From assembly GCF_002327085.1 (NCBI RefSeq), contig NZ_CP023429.1, positions 496,001 to 560,000 of the forward strand: DNA of 64,000 nucleotides, in the 5' to 3' direction. The DNA is from Neisseria weixii. Lineage in GTDB: Bacteria > Pseudomonadota > Gammaproteobacteria > Burkholderiales > Neisseriaceae. Positions 8,772 to 19,899 of the stretch are shown here, piece by piece. Every line of letters starts with the position of its first letter. Within the stretch, counting starts at the first letter, position 1. The position numbers and the translations under genes are program-made. The notes under the pieces are model-generated. The model saw nothing but the letters and a program-made list of their open reading frames with translations. It had not been told where the DNA came from and did not search any database.

Positions 8772-9065
8772 ATGTCGATTATTAAGATTGTTGCGTTGAT
8801 TACTGTAAAACCTGAATACCGAGAAACATTGTCTGCCCAATTCATGCAGTTGGTTCAAGCCAGCCGTGCCGAAACGGGGAACAACAGCTATGATTTGCAT
8901 CAGGACATCCAAAATCCCAACCGCTTTGTTTTTGTTGAAAGTTGGCAATCGCAAGCAGCGGTGGATGAGCACAATGCCAGCGAGCATTTTCAGGCATTTG
9001 TCCAAGCCATCGACGGTAAAACCGATAATCTTGAAATCGTGATGCTCGAAGAACTCTCCATCTGA
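8772..9065 (+). CDS. ABM-domain (quinol monooxygenase-like) protein
   Basis: The 97-residue protein is one ferredoxin-like ABM domain: an ALITVKPEYRETL strand and helix, a central NSYDLHQDIQNPNRFVFVESW segment and a HNASEHFQAFVQAI helix. Relatives include YgiN-type quinol monooxygenases and small heme-degrading enzymes. The Asn-x-x-His-W pattern of true heme-degrading IsdG proteins is not evident, so the reaction is open. It lies between ilvH and ilvC, separated by a DUS on the left and 47 bases on the right, and may ride on the ilv transcript without a pathway role. Confidence 0.82.
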   Translation: MSIIKIVALITVKPEYRETLSAQFMQLVQASRAETGNNSYDLHQDIQNPNRFVFVESWQSQAAVDEHNASEHFQAFVQAIDGKTDNLEIVMLEELSI

Positions 9066-9079
9066 TTTTTTAAAGTTAA

Positions 9080-10126
<1,047 letters not shown>

Positions 10127-10140
10127 TTTTTACCCGCGAG

Positions 10141-10178
10141 CAAAAAATGCCGTCTGAACATTTCAGACGGCATTTTTC
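10141..10178 (+). terminator. Terminator after ilvC built from AT-dialect DUS
   Basis: ATGCCGTCTGAA (10147-10158) pairs with TTCAGACGGCAT (10162-10173), and a T run follows. A second, looser DUS pair lies at about 10214-10257. The remainder of the gap up to nosR is AT-rich and carries the nosR promoter. Confidence 0.85.
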
Positions 10179-10420
10179 CTGGTCAATCATTTAAATACAT
10201 TTAACTTATATCAAGGCCGTCTGAAAAAACCATTGGTAGTATTTTTAGACGGCCTATTGATTATTCGATCATATTAAATGAAATTTGATTGAAATAAAAT
10301 GAACTTTATAGGCCGATATGGGAAGTTAATCAATTATTCCTGATTCATAGCGTTATTTGTATCTGCTTTAGCTATAAAGAATTATTGAACCAATATAAAT
10401 ACACTTTAAGCTTTGTAAGC

Positions 10421-10462
10421 TTGACATATATCAAATTATGGATACTGAATGATTCATATAAT
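10421..10462 (+). promoter_or_regulatory. FNR-type promoter of the nos cluster
   Basis: TTGACATATATCAA (10421-10434) differs from the FNR consensus TTGAT-N4-ATCAA at one base. A perfect TATAAT sits at 10457-10462. With a start site about seven bases further on, the FNR site centres near -41.5, the class II activator position. This predicts activation of nosR when oxygen is low, as expected for nitrous oxide respiration. Confidence 0.7.
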
Positions 10463-10500
10463 ATTATTGTTTTGAGTAATCGAGTCATCAGGGATAGGTT

Positions 10501-12846
10501 ATGTCCGGGTTTGACAGGGATAGAGCAGAGGATAGCAGCCTGCTCAAGCGGATGGTTACAGTAGCGCTGGCTTTGGTTTTGATGATGATCAGTCTGCCGG
10601 CTCATGCGGAACGTCTGCCGGAATTTTTGAGCAAAGTACAGCCATCTGAAATTTTTCCGACGGCCGACCGCTACGGTGAACCTGAAGGCAAGCCGATGGT
10701 GGCGCGTGTGTACAAAGGTGATGAGCAACTGGGTTTGGTGTTCATCACCACCGATGTCGTGAATACACGCGGTTATTCGAGCAAACCCATCGATACCATG
10801 GTAGCCTTAGCCAATGACGGTACGATTGCCGGCGCCAAATTGGCGGCGCACAATGAGCCGATTATGCTTATCGGCATCCCGCAATCACGTGTCGATAAAT
10901 TTATTGATGACTATATCGGCCTGAATTTCATTACCACACCACCGAAACCGGGCGTGGCGCCTTCCGATATTATTAGCGGTGCTACCGTGACGCTGATGGT
11001 GATTAACGACAGCATGCAGCGCTCGATTAAAGCCATTGCCCAACAATACCGACTTAGTACAGAAGCACCTACAGCGGCTGTGGCTGCTGTAGGTGCTTCT
11101 GCTGCCCAAACGGCTGCGGTGCAAACCCGTCCGCGCCGTGCTGTAGGTATGGACAAACAAGACATCCAATCATGGAATGCCTTGCTGGAACAAAAAGCCG
11201 TTACCAAGCTGCACATGACGGTGGACGAAGCCAATAAATTATTTGAACAAAGCGGCAAAGAAGGCGTTGCTGAACACACTGAAGAAGGGCCGGGCGATGA
11301 TACTTTTGTCGATATGTATGTGGCGGTGGTGAGCCAGCCTTCCATCGGTAAAAGTTTATTGGGTGAATCAGGTTGGAACAATTTACAACGCCGTCTGAAA
11401 CCGGGACAGCAAGCGATTATGGTGGCCGGTGAAGGGCGTTATTCTTGGAAAGGCTCGGGCTATGTGCGCGGAGGTATTTTTGATCGCATCGAGATGATTC
11501 AAGGTGACAACAGCTTCCGCTTTACCGATGCGCAACACGAGCGCGTAGTGGCTTTGGCGGCAGAAGGTGCGCCGGCATTTAAAGAAGTATCTTGGTTCAC
11601 CATTCCGGAAGATGTGACATTTGATGCTGCCGAACCGTGGCGTTTGCAATTGATGATTCAGCGCGTATTGAGCGTGAACGACAAAGCGTTTGTCACTGCC
11701 GATTTGGCCTACGAATTGCCGCAAGGTTATTACGTTGACGATCCTGATGCCGAACCGGTCACCATCACCGCGCCGATTGAAGCACCTGCCGCCGAAGGCC
11801 GAAAATTGGCCAACCAAACCGCTGGCATTTTGGAAGCCGCAACCGATAACGGTGTATCCAGCCAATTGTGGAAACAGATTTGGCGGGTGAAAAAAGCGCA
11901 GATTATCGTGGTCGGCATTGCATTAACCATTTTGCTGCTGGTGTTCTTGTTCCAAGACTGGATTGTCCGCTATGAAAAATGGTATGACCGTTTTCGTATT
12001 GCCTTCCTAACCTTTACTTTGGTTTATATCGGCTGGTATGCACAGGCTCAATTGTCGGTGGTGAATACCTTGACGCTGTTTTCCGCCATTTTGACTGATT
12101 TCCACTGGGAATTCTTCCTAATGGATCCGCTGGTGTTCATTTTGTGGTTGTTTACGGCAGCGGCCATGTTGCTGTGGAACCGTGGCACTTTCTGCGGCTG
12201 GTTGTGTCCGTTTGGCTCTTTGCAGGAATTGACCAACCGCTTGGCGAAAAAATTGGGTGTGAAGCAAATTACCGTGCCGCATCTGCTGCACACACGCTTG
12301 AGCGCGATTAAATACGTGATTTTCTTCGGTTTGCTGGCGATTTCGCTCTACGACTTGGGCTTGGCCGAGCATTTTGCCGAAATCGAGCCGTTTAAAACCG
12401 CGATTATTTTGAAATTCATGCGCGAATGGTGGTTTGTATTGTTCGCTGTGGCATTGTTGGCAGCCGGTTTGTTTATCGAACGCTTCTTTTGCCGTTACTT
12501 ATGCCCTTTGGGTGCAGCGATTGCGATTCCCGCACGCTTCCGTATTTTTGACTGGCTGCGCCGCTACAAAATGTGTGGTAACCCGTGTCAGATTTGTACG
12601 CACGAATGCCCGGTTCAAGCGATTGCGCCCGAAGGTGATATTCATCCGAACGAGTGTATTCAATGCCTTCACTGCCAAGTGATGTATCACCATGAAACAC
12701 GTTGTCCGCAAGTAGTCGCGACCAACAAGAAAAAACAACGCCAAGCTGCGGCCAAATCGGAACATGAAGCCGAGCAAACCGCCAAGGCCAATGAGCATGT
12801 GGTGCACTTTGTGAAACCCGGTGCAAAAATCACTGTTGGAAAATGA
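10501..12846 (+). CDS. nosR: NosR, membrane flavoprotein/Fe-S protein of nitrous oxide respiration
   Basis: NosR passes electrons toward nitrous oxide reductase and is needed for its maturation. The 781-residue protein has an N-terminal membrane segment, then a periplasmic FMN-binding domain with the flavinylation motif SGATVT (residues 159-164). An Ala-rich hinge near 185-215 is followed by about six membrane helices carrying CGWLCPFGS and CRYLCPLGA. The C-terminal ferredoxin part has [13 protein letters not shown] (from residue 692) and [11 protein letters not shown]. The C-terminal tail is Lys/Glu-rich. The gene is first in the cluster behind the FNR-type promoter, and nosZ begins 74 bases after it. 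Confidence 0.95.
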   Translation: MSGFDRDRAEDSSLLKRMVTVALALVLMMISLPAHAERLPEFLSKVQPSEIFPTADRYGEPEGKPMVARVYKGDEQLGLVFITTDVVNTRGYSSKPIDTMVALANDGTIAGAKLAAHNEPIMLIGIPQSRVDKFIDDYIGLNFITTPPKPGVAPSDIISGATVTLMVINDSMQRSIKAIAQQYRLSTEAPTAAVAAVGASAAQTAAVQTRPRRAVGMDKQDIQSWNALLEQKAVTKLHMTVDEANKLFEQSGKEGVAEHTEEGPGDDTFVDMYVAVVSQPSIGKSLLGESGWNNLQRRLKPGQQAIMVAGEGRYSWKGSGYVRGGIFDRIEMIQGDNSFRFTDAQHERVVALAAEGAPAFKEVSWFTIPEDVTFDAAEPWRLQLMIQRVLSVNDKAFVTADLAYELPQGYYVDDPDAEPVTITAPIEAPAAEGRKLANQTAGILEAATDNGVSSQLWKQIWRVKKAQIIVVGIALTILLLVFLFQDWIVRYEKWYDRFRIAFLTFTLVYIGWYAQAQLSVVNTLTLFSAILTDFHWEFFLMDPLVFILWLFTAAAMLLWNRGTFCGWLCPFGSLQELTNRLAKKLGVKQITVPHLLHTRLSAIKYVIFFGLLAISLYDLGLAEHFAEIEPFKTAIILKFMREWWFVLFAVALLAAGLFIERFFCRYLCPLGAAIAIPARFRIFDWLRRYKMCGNPCQICTHECPVQAIAPEGDIHPNECIQCLHCQVMYHHETRCPQVVATNKKKQRQAAAKSEHEAEQTAKANEHVVHFVKPGAKITVGK

Positions 12847-12920
12847 CGAGTCAGTTTCCCTTATCCCACGGTAGGCCGTCTGAAAAGACAAATACCGAAT
12901 TTCATTCCAAGGAGAGTTTT

Positions 12921-14900
12921 ATGTCAGACGAAAAATTAGAACAAAACGGCTTAAGCCGACGTTCATTCTTAGGTACTGCCGCAGCTTCCGGTGCCGGTAT
13001 TGCCGGTGCGGGCTTGTTGGGTTTGGCCGGTTGTTCCAATGCTGAGAGCGATAAAGGCACGGCTTCCGGTGCCGGCAGTGCTGCACCGGCGGCCAAAGCG
13101 GATGCACACAGCAGCGAAGGCGGCCAGTCTATCCACGTAGGTCCGGGCGAACTGGATCAATACTACGGCTTCTTGTCAGGCGGACAATCCGGTGAAATGC
13201 GTTTAATCGGTCTGCCGTCTATGCGCGAGCTGATGCGCATACCGGTATTCAATATGGACAGCGCCACCGGTTGGGGCCGTACCAACGAGAGCCTGCGTAT
13301 TTTGAACGAAAAAAATACGCCTGAAACCAATGCATTTTTGAAAGCCAGCGGTTTGCGCTGCCTCCCAAATGGCGATTTGCACCACCCTCACTTGTCGTTT
13401 ACCGACCAAACGTACGATGGCCGCTATGCTTACGCTAATGATAAAGCCAACAATCGTGTGTGCCGCGTGGATTTGGGAATTATGAAAACCGACAAAATCG
13501 TTGAGATTCCGAATGCTTCCGGTATCCATGGTTTGCGTCCGCAACGTTATCCGAAAACCGGTTATGTATTTGCCAACGGCGAACATATCGTACCTGTCGA
13601 CGGCTTCGGCGGCAAGGTGGACGATCCGAAAACCTGGTATTCGGTCTATACCGCCATCGACGGCGAAACCATGGACATTGCATGGCAGGTATTGGTAGAC
13701 GGCAATTTGGACAATGGCGATGCCGACTACCAAGGCAAATATTCGTTCTCAACCTGCTACAACTCCGAGCGCGGTTTGACCGTGCAGGCTGCTTCCGCCA
13801 ACGAACAGGACTGGGTAGTCGTGTTTGACTTGGCGGCGATTGAAGCGGGCATTAAAAACGGTGACTTTAAAGAGGTCAACGGTGTGAAAATGCTCGACGG
13901 CCGCGCCGAAGCCAATTCTAAATATACCCGCTACATTCCGGTGCCAAACTCACCGCACGGCTGTAATGCTTCGCCTGACGGCAAATACATCATGCTCAAC
14001 GGCAAATTGTCTCCGACAGTGACCGTTTTGGACGTAAGCAAACTCGATGATTTATTTGCCGGTAAAATCCAGCCGCGCGATGTTGTCGTGGCCGAACCGC
14101 AATTGGGTTTAGGCCCGTTGCATACCGCATTTGACGGCCGTGGCAACGCCTACACCACTTTGTTTATCGACAGCCAAATGGCGAAATGGAACATCGAAGA
14201 TGCGATTAAAGCTTATGCCGGAGAGAAAATCGATCCGATTAAGCAGAAAATCGATGTTCACTACCAACCGGGTCACAACCACACTACCATGGGCGAAACC
14301 AAAGAGGCTGACGGTAAATGGTTGGTATCTTTGAATAAATTCTCGAAAGACCGTTTCTTGAATGCCGGTCCGCTGAAGCCTGAGTGTGACCAATTGATCG
14401 ACATTTCAGGCGACGAGATGAAATTGGTGCACGATAATCCGACTTTTGCCGAACCGCACGACTTCTGTTTGGTGGCCGCGTCTAAAGTAAACCCGGGCAA
14501 AACTTGGGATCGCACCAAACACGCCTGGTGGTGGAAAGATGCCGCCGACATGGCTGCCAAAGACGGCGTTGAGTTGGAAAAAGCCGCCAAAGTGGTGCGC
14601 GAAGGCAATAAAGTACGCGTGTATATGACTGCCGTTGCGCCTGCATTCAGCGTACCGCAATTTGAAGTGAATCAAGGTGATGAAGTAACTGTGGTCGTGA
14701 CTAACGTCGAAACCATCGAAGACTTGACCCACGGCTTTACTTTGGAAGGCTATGGTATTGCCATGGAAGTCGGCCCGCAGCAAACCAGCTCGATTACCTT
14801 TACCGCCCACCGTCCGGGCGTACATTGGTACTACTGCCAATGGTTCTGCCACGCTTTGCACATGGAAATGTCAGGCCAAATGATTGTGAAACCAAAATAA
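12921..14900 (+). CDS. nosZ: Nitrous oxide reductase, intact, with Tat signal and a lipobox
   Basis: NosZ reduces N2O to N2 in the periplasm using CuZ and CuA centres. The 659-residue protein starts at ATG 12921 behind AAGGAG. It has a Tat motif, SRRSFLGTA, and the hydrophobic stretch ends in GLAGC (Cys38), a good lipobox. A Ser/Ala-rich linker to about residue 72 precedes the seven-bladed propeller with its His-rich CuZ ligands ([20 protein letters not shown]). The C-terminal cupredoxin domain carries the CuA ligands [12 protein letters not shown] (Cys639, Cys643, His647, Met650). The Cys38 suggests a membrane-anchored enzyme rather than the usual soluble one. No frameshift or internal stop is present. 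Confidence 0.95.
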   Translation: MSDEKLEQNGLSRRSFLGTAAASGAGIAGAGLLGLAGCSNAESDKGTASGAGSAAPAAKADAHSSEGGQSIHVGPGELDQYYGFLSGGQSGEMRLIGLPSMRELMRIPVFNMDSATGWGRTNESLRILNEKNTPETNAFLKASGLRCLPNGDLHHPHLSFTDQTYDGRYAYANDKANNRVCRVDLGIMKTDKIVEIPNASGIHGLRPQRYPKTGYVFANGEHIVPVDGFGGKVDDPKTWYSVYTAIDGETMDIAWQVLVDGNLDNGDADYQGKYSFSTCYNSERGLTVQAASANEQDWVVVFDLAAIEAGIKNGDFKEVNGVKMLDGRAEANSKYTRYIPVPNSPHGCNASPDGKYIMLNGKLSPTVTVLDVSKLDDLFAGKIQPRDVVVAEPQLGLGPLHTAFDGRGNAYTTLFIDSQMAKWNIEDAIKAYAGEKIDPIKQKIDVHYQPGHNHTTMGETKEADGKWLVSLNKFSKDRFLNAGPLKPECDQLIDISGDEMKLVHDNPTFAEPHDFCLVAASKVNPGKTWDRTKHAWWWKDAADMAAKDGVELEKAAKVVREGNKVRVYMTAVAPAFSVPQFEVNQGDEVTVVVTNVETIEDLTHGFTLEGYGIAMEVGPQQTSSITFTAHRPGVHWYYCQWFCHALHMEMSGQMIVKPK

Positions 14901-14917
14901 TCAAACCTGAGTAAAAG

Positions 14918-14956
14918 CAGGCCGTCTGAAACGGTAATTCCTTTTCAGACGGCCTT
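14918..14956 (+). terminator. DUS hairpin between nosZ and nosD
   Basis: AGGCCGTCTGAAA (from 14919) pairs with TTTCAGACGGCCT (to 14955), followed by a short T run. It may separate nosRZ from nosDFYL or merely attenuate read-through. Confidence 0.8.
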
Positions 14957-15050
14957 TATAACAAAGCCATTTGAAAATCAGACAGATGGTTTTGTTATAA
15001 TGTCAAACTTGTCGCCCCGACACAGGCCGTCTGAAAACAAGAGAAACCAC

Positions 15051-16400
15051 ATGCACACTCTATTTAATGTCAAAACGCTGCAATACGCTGTTTGTGCGCT
15101 GCTCTCCGCAGCAGGGTTTCAGACGGCCTTTGCTGCGGTGATTGCCGTTTCGCCCGCAGATAATCTCAATCAAATCATCGCCCAAGCCCAAGCCGGAGAT
15201 ACGCTCAAGCTCGCTTCGGGTGTGTACCAAGCCAAAATCATCATCGATAAACCTTTAATCTTGGAAGGTCCGGCCGACCGTTCCGCCACTATCAAAGGCG
15301 ATAAAAAAGGGCGCACGGTCAGCGTGCATGCGCCTGATGTGGTGATTCGCCACCTTACCGTCAGCGGATCGGGCATGAGCCTGCCGGATATGGACGCAGG
15401 CATTTATCTGGAAGAAACCGCTACCAACGCTTTAGTGGAAAAAAACGATATTCTGGATAATTCTGTGGGCGTCTATTTACACGGTTCCAAAGATGCCATG
15501 GTGCGAGACAACAAAATTGTCGGCAATGCCGAGCTGCGCGTGAATGAGCGCGGCAACGGCGTGACCGTATGGAACGCGCCCGGTTCGCAAGTGGTCGGCA
15601 ACGACATTTCCAAAGGCCGTGACGGCATTTTTTCCAACGCCAGCACCTTCAACATCTATAAAGGCAACCGTTTCCATGATGTACGCTTCGCCGTGCATTA
15701 TATGTACACCAACGACAGCGAAGTTATCGATAATATTTCCATCGGCAACAACATCGCCTATGCCATGATGTTTTCCGACCGAATCAAAGTACGCGGCAAT
15801 ATTGCCGTAATGAGCCGTGATCAAGGCATTATGCTCAATTACGTCAACCAATCGGAAGTGCAGGATAACGTGATTTATCAGGCAGAAAAATGCCTGTTTG
15901 CCTACAATGCCAACAACAATAAAATCTTCGGCAACCATTTCGAGCAATGCAAAATCGGCATTCACTTCACGGCCGCCATCGAAGGCACGGAATTGACCGA
16001 CAATTCGTTTATCAACAATGAAAGTCAAGTCAAATACGTCAGTACGCGTTTCTTGGATTGGTCGGAGGACGGGCGCGGTAATTATTGGAGCGACAACAGC
16101 GCATTCGACCTTGACGGCGACGGCATCGGCGACAGCGCCTACCGCCCCAACGGCATCACCGACCAAATCATCTGGCGCGCACCGGTAGCCAGTCTCTTGA
16201 TGAACAGTCCGGCAGTGAGCATTGTGAAGTGGGCGCAAAGCCAGTTCCCCGCGATTATGCCCGGCGGCGTGGTCGACAGCAAACCACTGATGCAGCCCCA
16301 TCAAAATCCGACCATGCCGTATTACCTGCAACACAAAGCGCAAATGTTGCAAGCTGCCAAGCAAACCAAATCGGCATGGGCAGCACAGGCAAATGAATAA
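15051..16400 (+). CDS. nosD: NosD, periplasmic beta-helix copper-centre maturation protein
   Basis: NosD works with the NosFY transporter to supply the sulfur or copper needed to build the CuZ site of NosZ. The 449-residue protein starts at ATG 15051 and has a signal peptide ending in QTAFA. A right-handed parallel beta-helix follows, with recurring short Asn-rich turns (LVEKNDILDN, MVRDNKIVGNA, EVIDNISIGN, KIFGNHFEQC) and the conserved MYTNDSEV and GRGNYWSDN segments. The frame's earlier start at 15000 would translate a DUS, so I reject it. The next gene, nosF, follows 60 bases later across a DUS pair. Confidence 0.93.
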   Translation: MHTLFNVKTLQYAVCALLSAAGFQTAFAAVIAVSPADNLNQIIAQAQAGDTLKLASGVYQAKIIIDKPLILEGPADRSATIKGDKKGRTVSVHAPDVVIRHLTVSGSGMSLPDMDAGIYLEETATNALVEKNDILDNSVGVYLHGSKDAMVRDNKIVGNAELRVNERGNGVTVWNAPGSQVVGNDISKGRDGIFSNASTFNIYKGNRFHDVRFAVHYMYTNDSEVIDNISIGNNIAYAMMFSDRIKVRGNIAVMSRDQGIMLNYVNQSEVQDNVIYQAEKCLFAYNANNNKIFGNHFEQCKIGIHFTAAIEGTELTDNSFINNESQVKYVSTRFLDWSEDGRGNYWSDNSAFDLDGDGIGDSAYRPNGITDQIIWRAPVASLLMNSPAVSIVKWAQSQFPAIMPGGVVDSKPLMQPHQNPTMPYYLQHKAQMLQAAKQTKSAWAAQANE

Positions 16401-16460
16401 AAGGCTTTCAGACGGCCTGAGTGGAAAAAGGCCGTCTGAACAAACACACAAGGAAACACC

Positions 16461-17351
16461 ATGAGCAATCATGTTGAATTGAGAAACGTGACCAAGCAAT
16501 TCGGCGAACAGCGCGCGGTCGATAATATTGATTTGTTGCTGAAAGCAGGCGAAAGCGTGGGCTTGGCCGGACACAACGGCGCGGGCAAATCGACGTTGAT
16601 GAAGCTGATTCTCGGCTTAATTACCCCGACACAGGGCGAAGTGATGTTGTTGGGCGAGAAAACAGGCAGTAAAGCCGGTGCGGCGGTGCGCAGTCAAATC
16701 GGTTATTTGCCGGAAACGGTGGCGCTGCATCCATCCATGACCGGTTTGGAAACCCTGGCTTTTTACGCCAAACTGAAAAAGCAGCCGCTCAATAAAAACC
16801 GAGAGTTGCTTGAGCGTGTGGGCATTTCCCAAGCGGCCAAGCGCCGTGTCGGTACCTATTCAAAGGGCATGCGCCAGCGTCTGGCTTTGGCGCAGGCTTT
16901 GTTGGGCGAGCCCAAAGTATTGCTCTTTGACGAACCGACCACGGGGCTCGATCCGGCTTCCCGACAAATGTTTTACGAAGTGGTGCGCGAATTAAACGGC
17001 AAAGGAGCGACGGTGTTGCTCAGCACGCATGCCTTGACCGAATTAGACGGCCATGCCGACCGCGTGGTGGTGATGAAAAACGGTACCAAAGTCGCCGACG
17101 GCAGCATGGACGAGTTGCATGTGCAAAGCGGTTTGCCGCTCACGGTGAATATGCGCCTGAAACACACCAAACCGTTATCGGCACGCTGGCAGTCTTCAGA
17201 CGGCCTCAATTTCCATGCGCAATGCGAAGCCGACGAACGCATGGCTTTGTTGGCTGAATTGGGTGATTTAAACGATTTGGCCTATCTCGACATCCATACG
17301 CCGACGCTCGATGAAATGTATGCACAATTCTTGAAAAGGGAAGACGTATGA
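16461..17351 (+). CDS. nosF: NosF, ABC transporter ATPase for NosZ maturation
   Basis: This 296-residue ATPase pairs with NosY and NosD. It has Walker A GHNGAGKST (residues 37-45), the signature YSKGMRQRL, Walker B VLLFDEPTTGLD and an H-loop in LSTHALTE. The C-terminal 80 residues form a small accessory domain typical of NosF. An AAGGAAA site lies before ATG 16461. It overlaps nosY by four bases (ATGA), so the two are translationally coupled. Confidence 0.95.
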   Translation: MSNHVELRNVTKQFGEQRAVDNIDLLLKAGESVGLAGHNGAGKSTLMKLILGLITPTQGEVMLLGEKTGSKAGAAVRSQIGYLPETVALHPSMTGLETLAFYAKLKKQPLNKNRELLERVGISQAAKRRVGTYSKGMRQRLALAQALLGEPKVLLFDEPTTGLDPASRQMFYEVVRELNGKGATVLLSTHALTELDGHADRVVVMKNGTKVADGSMDELHVQSGLPLTVNMRLKHTKPLSARWQSSDGLNFHAQCEADERMALLAELGDLNDLAYLDIHTPTLDEMYAQFLKREDV

Positions 17352-18178
17352 ACCCGATTTTGATTATCACCGGCAAAGAAGTACGCGACAGCCTGCGCAA
17401 CCGCTGGGTGCTGGCGGCGGCGCTGCTGCTGGCGGCACTGGCTTTGTCGCTGGGCTTTTTGGGCAGCGCACCGACCGGTTCGGTGAAGGTCGATCCGCTC
17501 ACCGTCACGGTGGTGAGTCTGTCGAGCTTGTCGATTTTCCTCATCCCGCTGATTGCCATGTTGCTGGCCTACGATGCTTTGATTGGCGAAATCGAGCGCG
17601 GCACAATGGGTTTATTATTGAGCTACCCCGTTTCACGCAACCAGATTTTGGCGGGTAAATTTTTGGGTCACTTGATTATTCTGACCCTGGCGACGACTGC
17701 CGGTTACGGCTTGGCCGGTATCGCATTGCAATTGGCCAACGGCGGCATCAACATCGCCGCATGGAAACCGTTTGCCGGCCTGATTGGTGCCAGTGTGATT
17801 TTGGGCGCGGCGTTTTTGGCTTTGGGCTATTTAATCAGTGCGAAGGTGAAAGAGCGCGGCACCGCGGCGGGCATTGCCATCGGCGTGTGGCTGTTTTTTG
17901 TGGTGATTTTCGACATGGTTTTGCTCGGCATATTGGTGGCTGATACGCAGCAAACGCTGACCGCGCCGATGGTGGAAAGCATTTTATTGTTCAACCCGAC
18001 CGACATTTACCGCCTGCTCAACCTGACCGGCTATGAAAACACTGCCATGTATTCGGGTATGGCCGGGCTGACCGAGCAAATCAGCCTGACGCTGCCGGTA
18101 TTGCTTACCGCGCAGGTGTTGTGGGTAGTCATTCCGCTGCTGTTTGCGGCTTGGATTTTTGGAAAGCGACAAATATGA
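17348..18178 (+). CDS. nosY: NosY, ABC-2 type permease
   Basis: The 276-residue protein begins with MNPILIITGKEVRDSLRNRWV and has about six hydrophobic segments. The conserved cytoplasmic EIERGTMGLLLSYPVSR motif of ABC-2 permeases sits between the first two. It is the membrane partner of NosF and is thought to move a sulfur or copper species for CuZ assembly. ATGA overlaps join it to nosF upstream and nosL downstream. Confidence 0.95.
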   Translation: MNPILIITGKEVRDSLRNRWVLAAALLLAALALSLGFLGSAPTGSVKVDPLTVTVVSLSSLSIFLIPLIAMLLAYDALIGEIERGTMGLLLSYPVSRNQILAGKFLGHLIILTLATTAGYGLAGIALQLANGGINIAAWKPFAGLIGASVILGAAFLALGYLISAKVKERGTAAGIAIGVWLFFVVIFDMVLLGILVADTQQTLTAPMVESILLFNPTDIYRLLNLTGYENTAMYSGMAGLTEQISLTLPVLLTAQVLWVVIPLLFAAWIFGKRQI

Positions 18179-18672
18179 AAACATTTGCCCTGACTGTGTG
18201 CGCCGTTTTGCTCCTTGCTGCTTGCGGTGCCAAAGAAAACATCGAACCGCCACCTGCTCCCTTGACGATTACCGAACAGTCGATCGGCTATTACTGCGGT
18301 ATGAGCCTGACGGAACACGACGGCCCTAAAGCGCAGCTTTATCTCAACGACAAACCCGACAAGCCGGTGTGGTTCTCAACCATCCGCCAAATGTTCGGTT
18401 ACACCAAGCTGCCGGAAGAGCCGAAAGGCATTCATGTGATGTATGTCACCGATATGGGTAAAGTGACCGATTGGACGAAACCGAACGCCAATGAAGCGTG
18501 GATTGATGCCAAAAAAGCATGGTATGTCATCAATAGCGGCTTTATCGGCGGCATGGGTTCGGAAGACGCGCTGCCGTTTGCGGACAAAGCCAAGGCCGAG
18601 CAATTTGCGCAAGAGAAGGGCGGCAAAGTGGTAAGTTTTGATGAGATGCCCGAAGCGTATATTTTTAAGTAA
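18175..18672 (+). CDS. nosL: NosL, copper-binding lipoprotein
   Basis: The 165-residue protein starts at ATG 18175, overlapping the nosY stop. The signal ends in the lipobox LAAC (Cys17). The mature part has YYCGMSLTEHDGPKAQ, the NosL copper site Cys-Gly-Met, then a C-terminal FADKAKAEQFAQEKGG segment of the NosL/MerB fold. NosL is an outer-membrane-facing copper chaperone for NosZ. A DUS hairpin follows eight bases after the stop, closing the nosDFYL unit. Confidence 0.95.
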   Translation: MKTFALTVCAVLLLAACGAKENIEPPPAPLTITEQSIGYYCGMSLTEHDGPKAQLYLNDKPDKPVWFSTIRQMFGYTKLPEEPKGIHVMYVTDMGKVTDWTKPNANEAWIDAKKAWYVINSGFIGGMGSEDALPFADKAKAEQFAQEKGGKVVSFDEMPEAYIFK

Positions 18673-18679
18673 CATGAAT

Positions 18680-18716
18680 AGGCCGTCTGAAAAGCCCTCG
18701 GGTTTTCAGACGGCCT
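18680..18716 (+). terminator. DUS hairpin after nosL
   Basis: AGGCCGTCTGAAAA (18680-18693) pairs with TTTTCAGACGGCCT (18703-18716), extended by CC/GG in the loop region. The next base begins a copy of the 143-bp repeat. Confidence 0.85.
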
Positions 18717-18859
18717 GAGATCATTGCAAGCTCCCTATCTTTGGCACATTTCTTCGTTATGCGCTGCTCGAAAGTTTGTCTATCTAAATGATAGGTCTGC
18801 GCTTTCTGTGCCGTTCTTACTTCGAACCGTACTCAAATCTGGGGTTTTGCAAAGATCTC
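18717..18859 (+). repeat. 143-bp interspersed repeat, copy A
   Basis: The copy begins GAGATCATTGCA and ends TGCAAAGATCTC, imperfect inverted ends. Inside is the shared core TTTGGCACATTTCTTCGTTA followed by GCGCTGCTCGAAAG. It lies between nosL and the apbE/nosX gene. Other copies are at 19900, 33876, 41604 (inverted) and 51127. It has no coding capacity, and the layout is that of a MITE. The ends recall those of neisserial IS5-group elements, a resemblance from memory. Confidence 0.8.
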
Positions 18860-18885
18860 GGCCTGATTTTTATTTCAGAGAAACC

Positions 18886-19893
18886 ATGAATATCCCCTTA
18901 AGCCGCCGGCGTTTTTTGGCCATCAGTGCCGTTGTTGCGGGCGGTGCGGTTTTACCGTTGGCGCTAAACCGCCAAACTGATAACCTTAAAACCGAGGAAG
19001 CCGGGCCGTTTGTTTGGCAAGGCATTGCCTTGGGTTCAGGTGCGCAGTTGCGTCTGTATCATGTCGACCGCCGACAAGCCGATGATTTAGTGAATAAGGC
19101 ATTGGCGGAAGTGGCGCGTTTGGAAAAAATTTTCAGCTTATACCGTGACGACAGCCTGATTGTGCAGCTTAACCGTGAAGGCCGTCTGGACAATCCGCCG
19201 CAAGATTTACTGGCTTTATTGAGCATCAGCCAAGAAGTTTACCGGCTCACTCAAGGCGCGTTTGACCCGAGTATCCAGCCGTTGTGGAATTTTTATGCCG
19301 ATTATTTCAGACGGTATCCCCATGCCGATGCGCCGCCGTCGCAGGCGGATATGAATCGAGTATTGCAGCGTGTCGGGTTTGATAAAGTGGAATTTGACGA
19401 TACGTTTGTCCGATTTCACGGCCAGGGCATGGGCTTGTCGTTCAACGGTATTGCCCAAGGCTATATTACCGATAAAGTGGTGGAGTTATTTCAGAAAAAC
19501 GGCGTAGAACAAGCTTTAGCCGATATGGGAGAAATCCGCGGCTTGGATATGGACGGCAAACGCACATGGCAGGCCGGTATCCGCAATCCGCAAGATGAAA
19601 AAAGCGTGTTGCTGAATGTACCGCTGCAAAATGAAGGTTTTGCTACTTCCGGCGGCTACGGTACGGTGATGGACGAAGCAGGTAAGTTTACTCATTTGTT
19701 CGACCCGCGTTCGGGCATAAGCACACCGCGTTACCGCAGTGTGAGCGTGATGGCACCAACGGCCGCACTGGCTGATGCGTTTGCCACGGCGTTTTCGGTG
19801 ATGCCGCAGGACGAAATCCGGCAAGCAGCGCAGGCCAAGCGAGCGAAAGTGTGGCTGGTAATGCCGGATAATGAAATCGAAATCATTGAGTAA
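18886..19893 (+). CDS. nosX: ApbE/NosX-type FAD:protein FMN transferase with Tat signal
   Basis: ApbE enzymes attach FMN from FAD to a Thr in periplasmic flavoproteins, and NosX does this for NosR. The 335-residue protein has a Tat motif, SRRRFLAIS, at its start, then the ApbE domain with FSLYRDDSLIVQLNREG, GAFDPSIQPLWNF, GLSFNGIAQGYITDK, ALADMGEIRG, and TSGGYG with the later HLFDPRSG. Its target is probably the SGATVT motif of NosR, 8 kb upstream. I use ATG 18886, because the frame's earlier start reads through the 143-bp repeat. Copies of that repeat in the same orientation flank the gene on both sides. Confidence 0.9.
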   Translation: MNIPLSRRRFLAISAVVAGGAVLPLALNRQTDNLKTEEAGPFVWQGIALGSGAQLRLYHVDRRQADDLVNKALAEVARLEKIFSLYRDDSLIVQLNREGRLDNPPQDLLALLSISQEVYRLTQGAFDPSIQPLWNFYADYFRRYPHADAPPSQADMNRVLQRVGFDKVEFDDTFVRFHGQGMGLSFNGIAQGYITDKVVELFQKNGVEQALADMGEIRGLDMDGKRTWQAGIRNPQDEKSVLLNVPLQNEGFATSGGYGTVMDEAGKFTHLFDPRSGISTPRYRSVSVMAPTAALADAFATAFSVMPQDEIRQAAQAKRAKVWLVMPDNEIEIIE

Positions 19894-19899
19894 AAAGCA

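Noticed and set aside
12843..12920. nosZ starting at the ATG that overlaps nosR
   Set aside because: That start would translate a DUS and push the Tat motif 26 residues inward. ATG 12921 has a good ribosome site and a normal Tat signal.
15000..15050. nosD starting at 15000
   Set aside because: The extra residues are a translated DUS, and the signal peptide begins properly at 15051.
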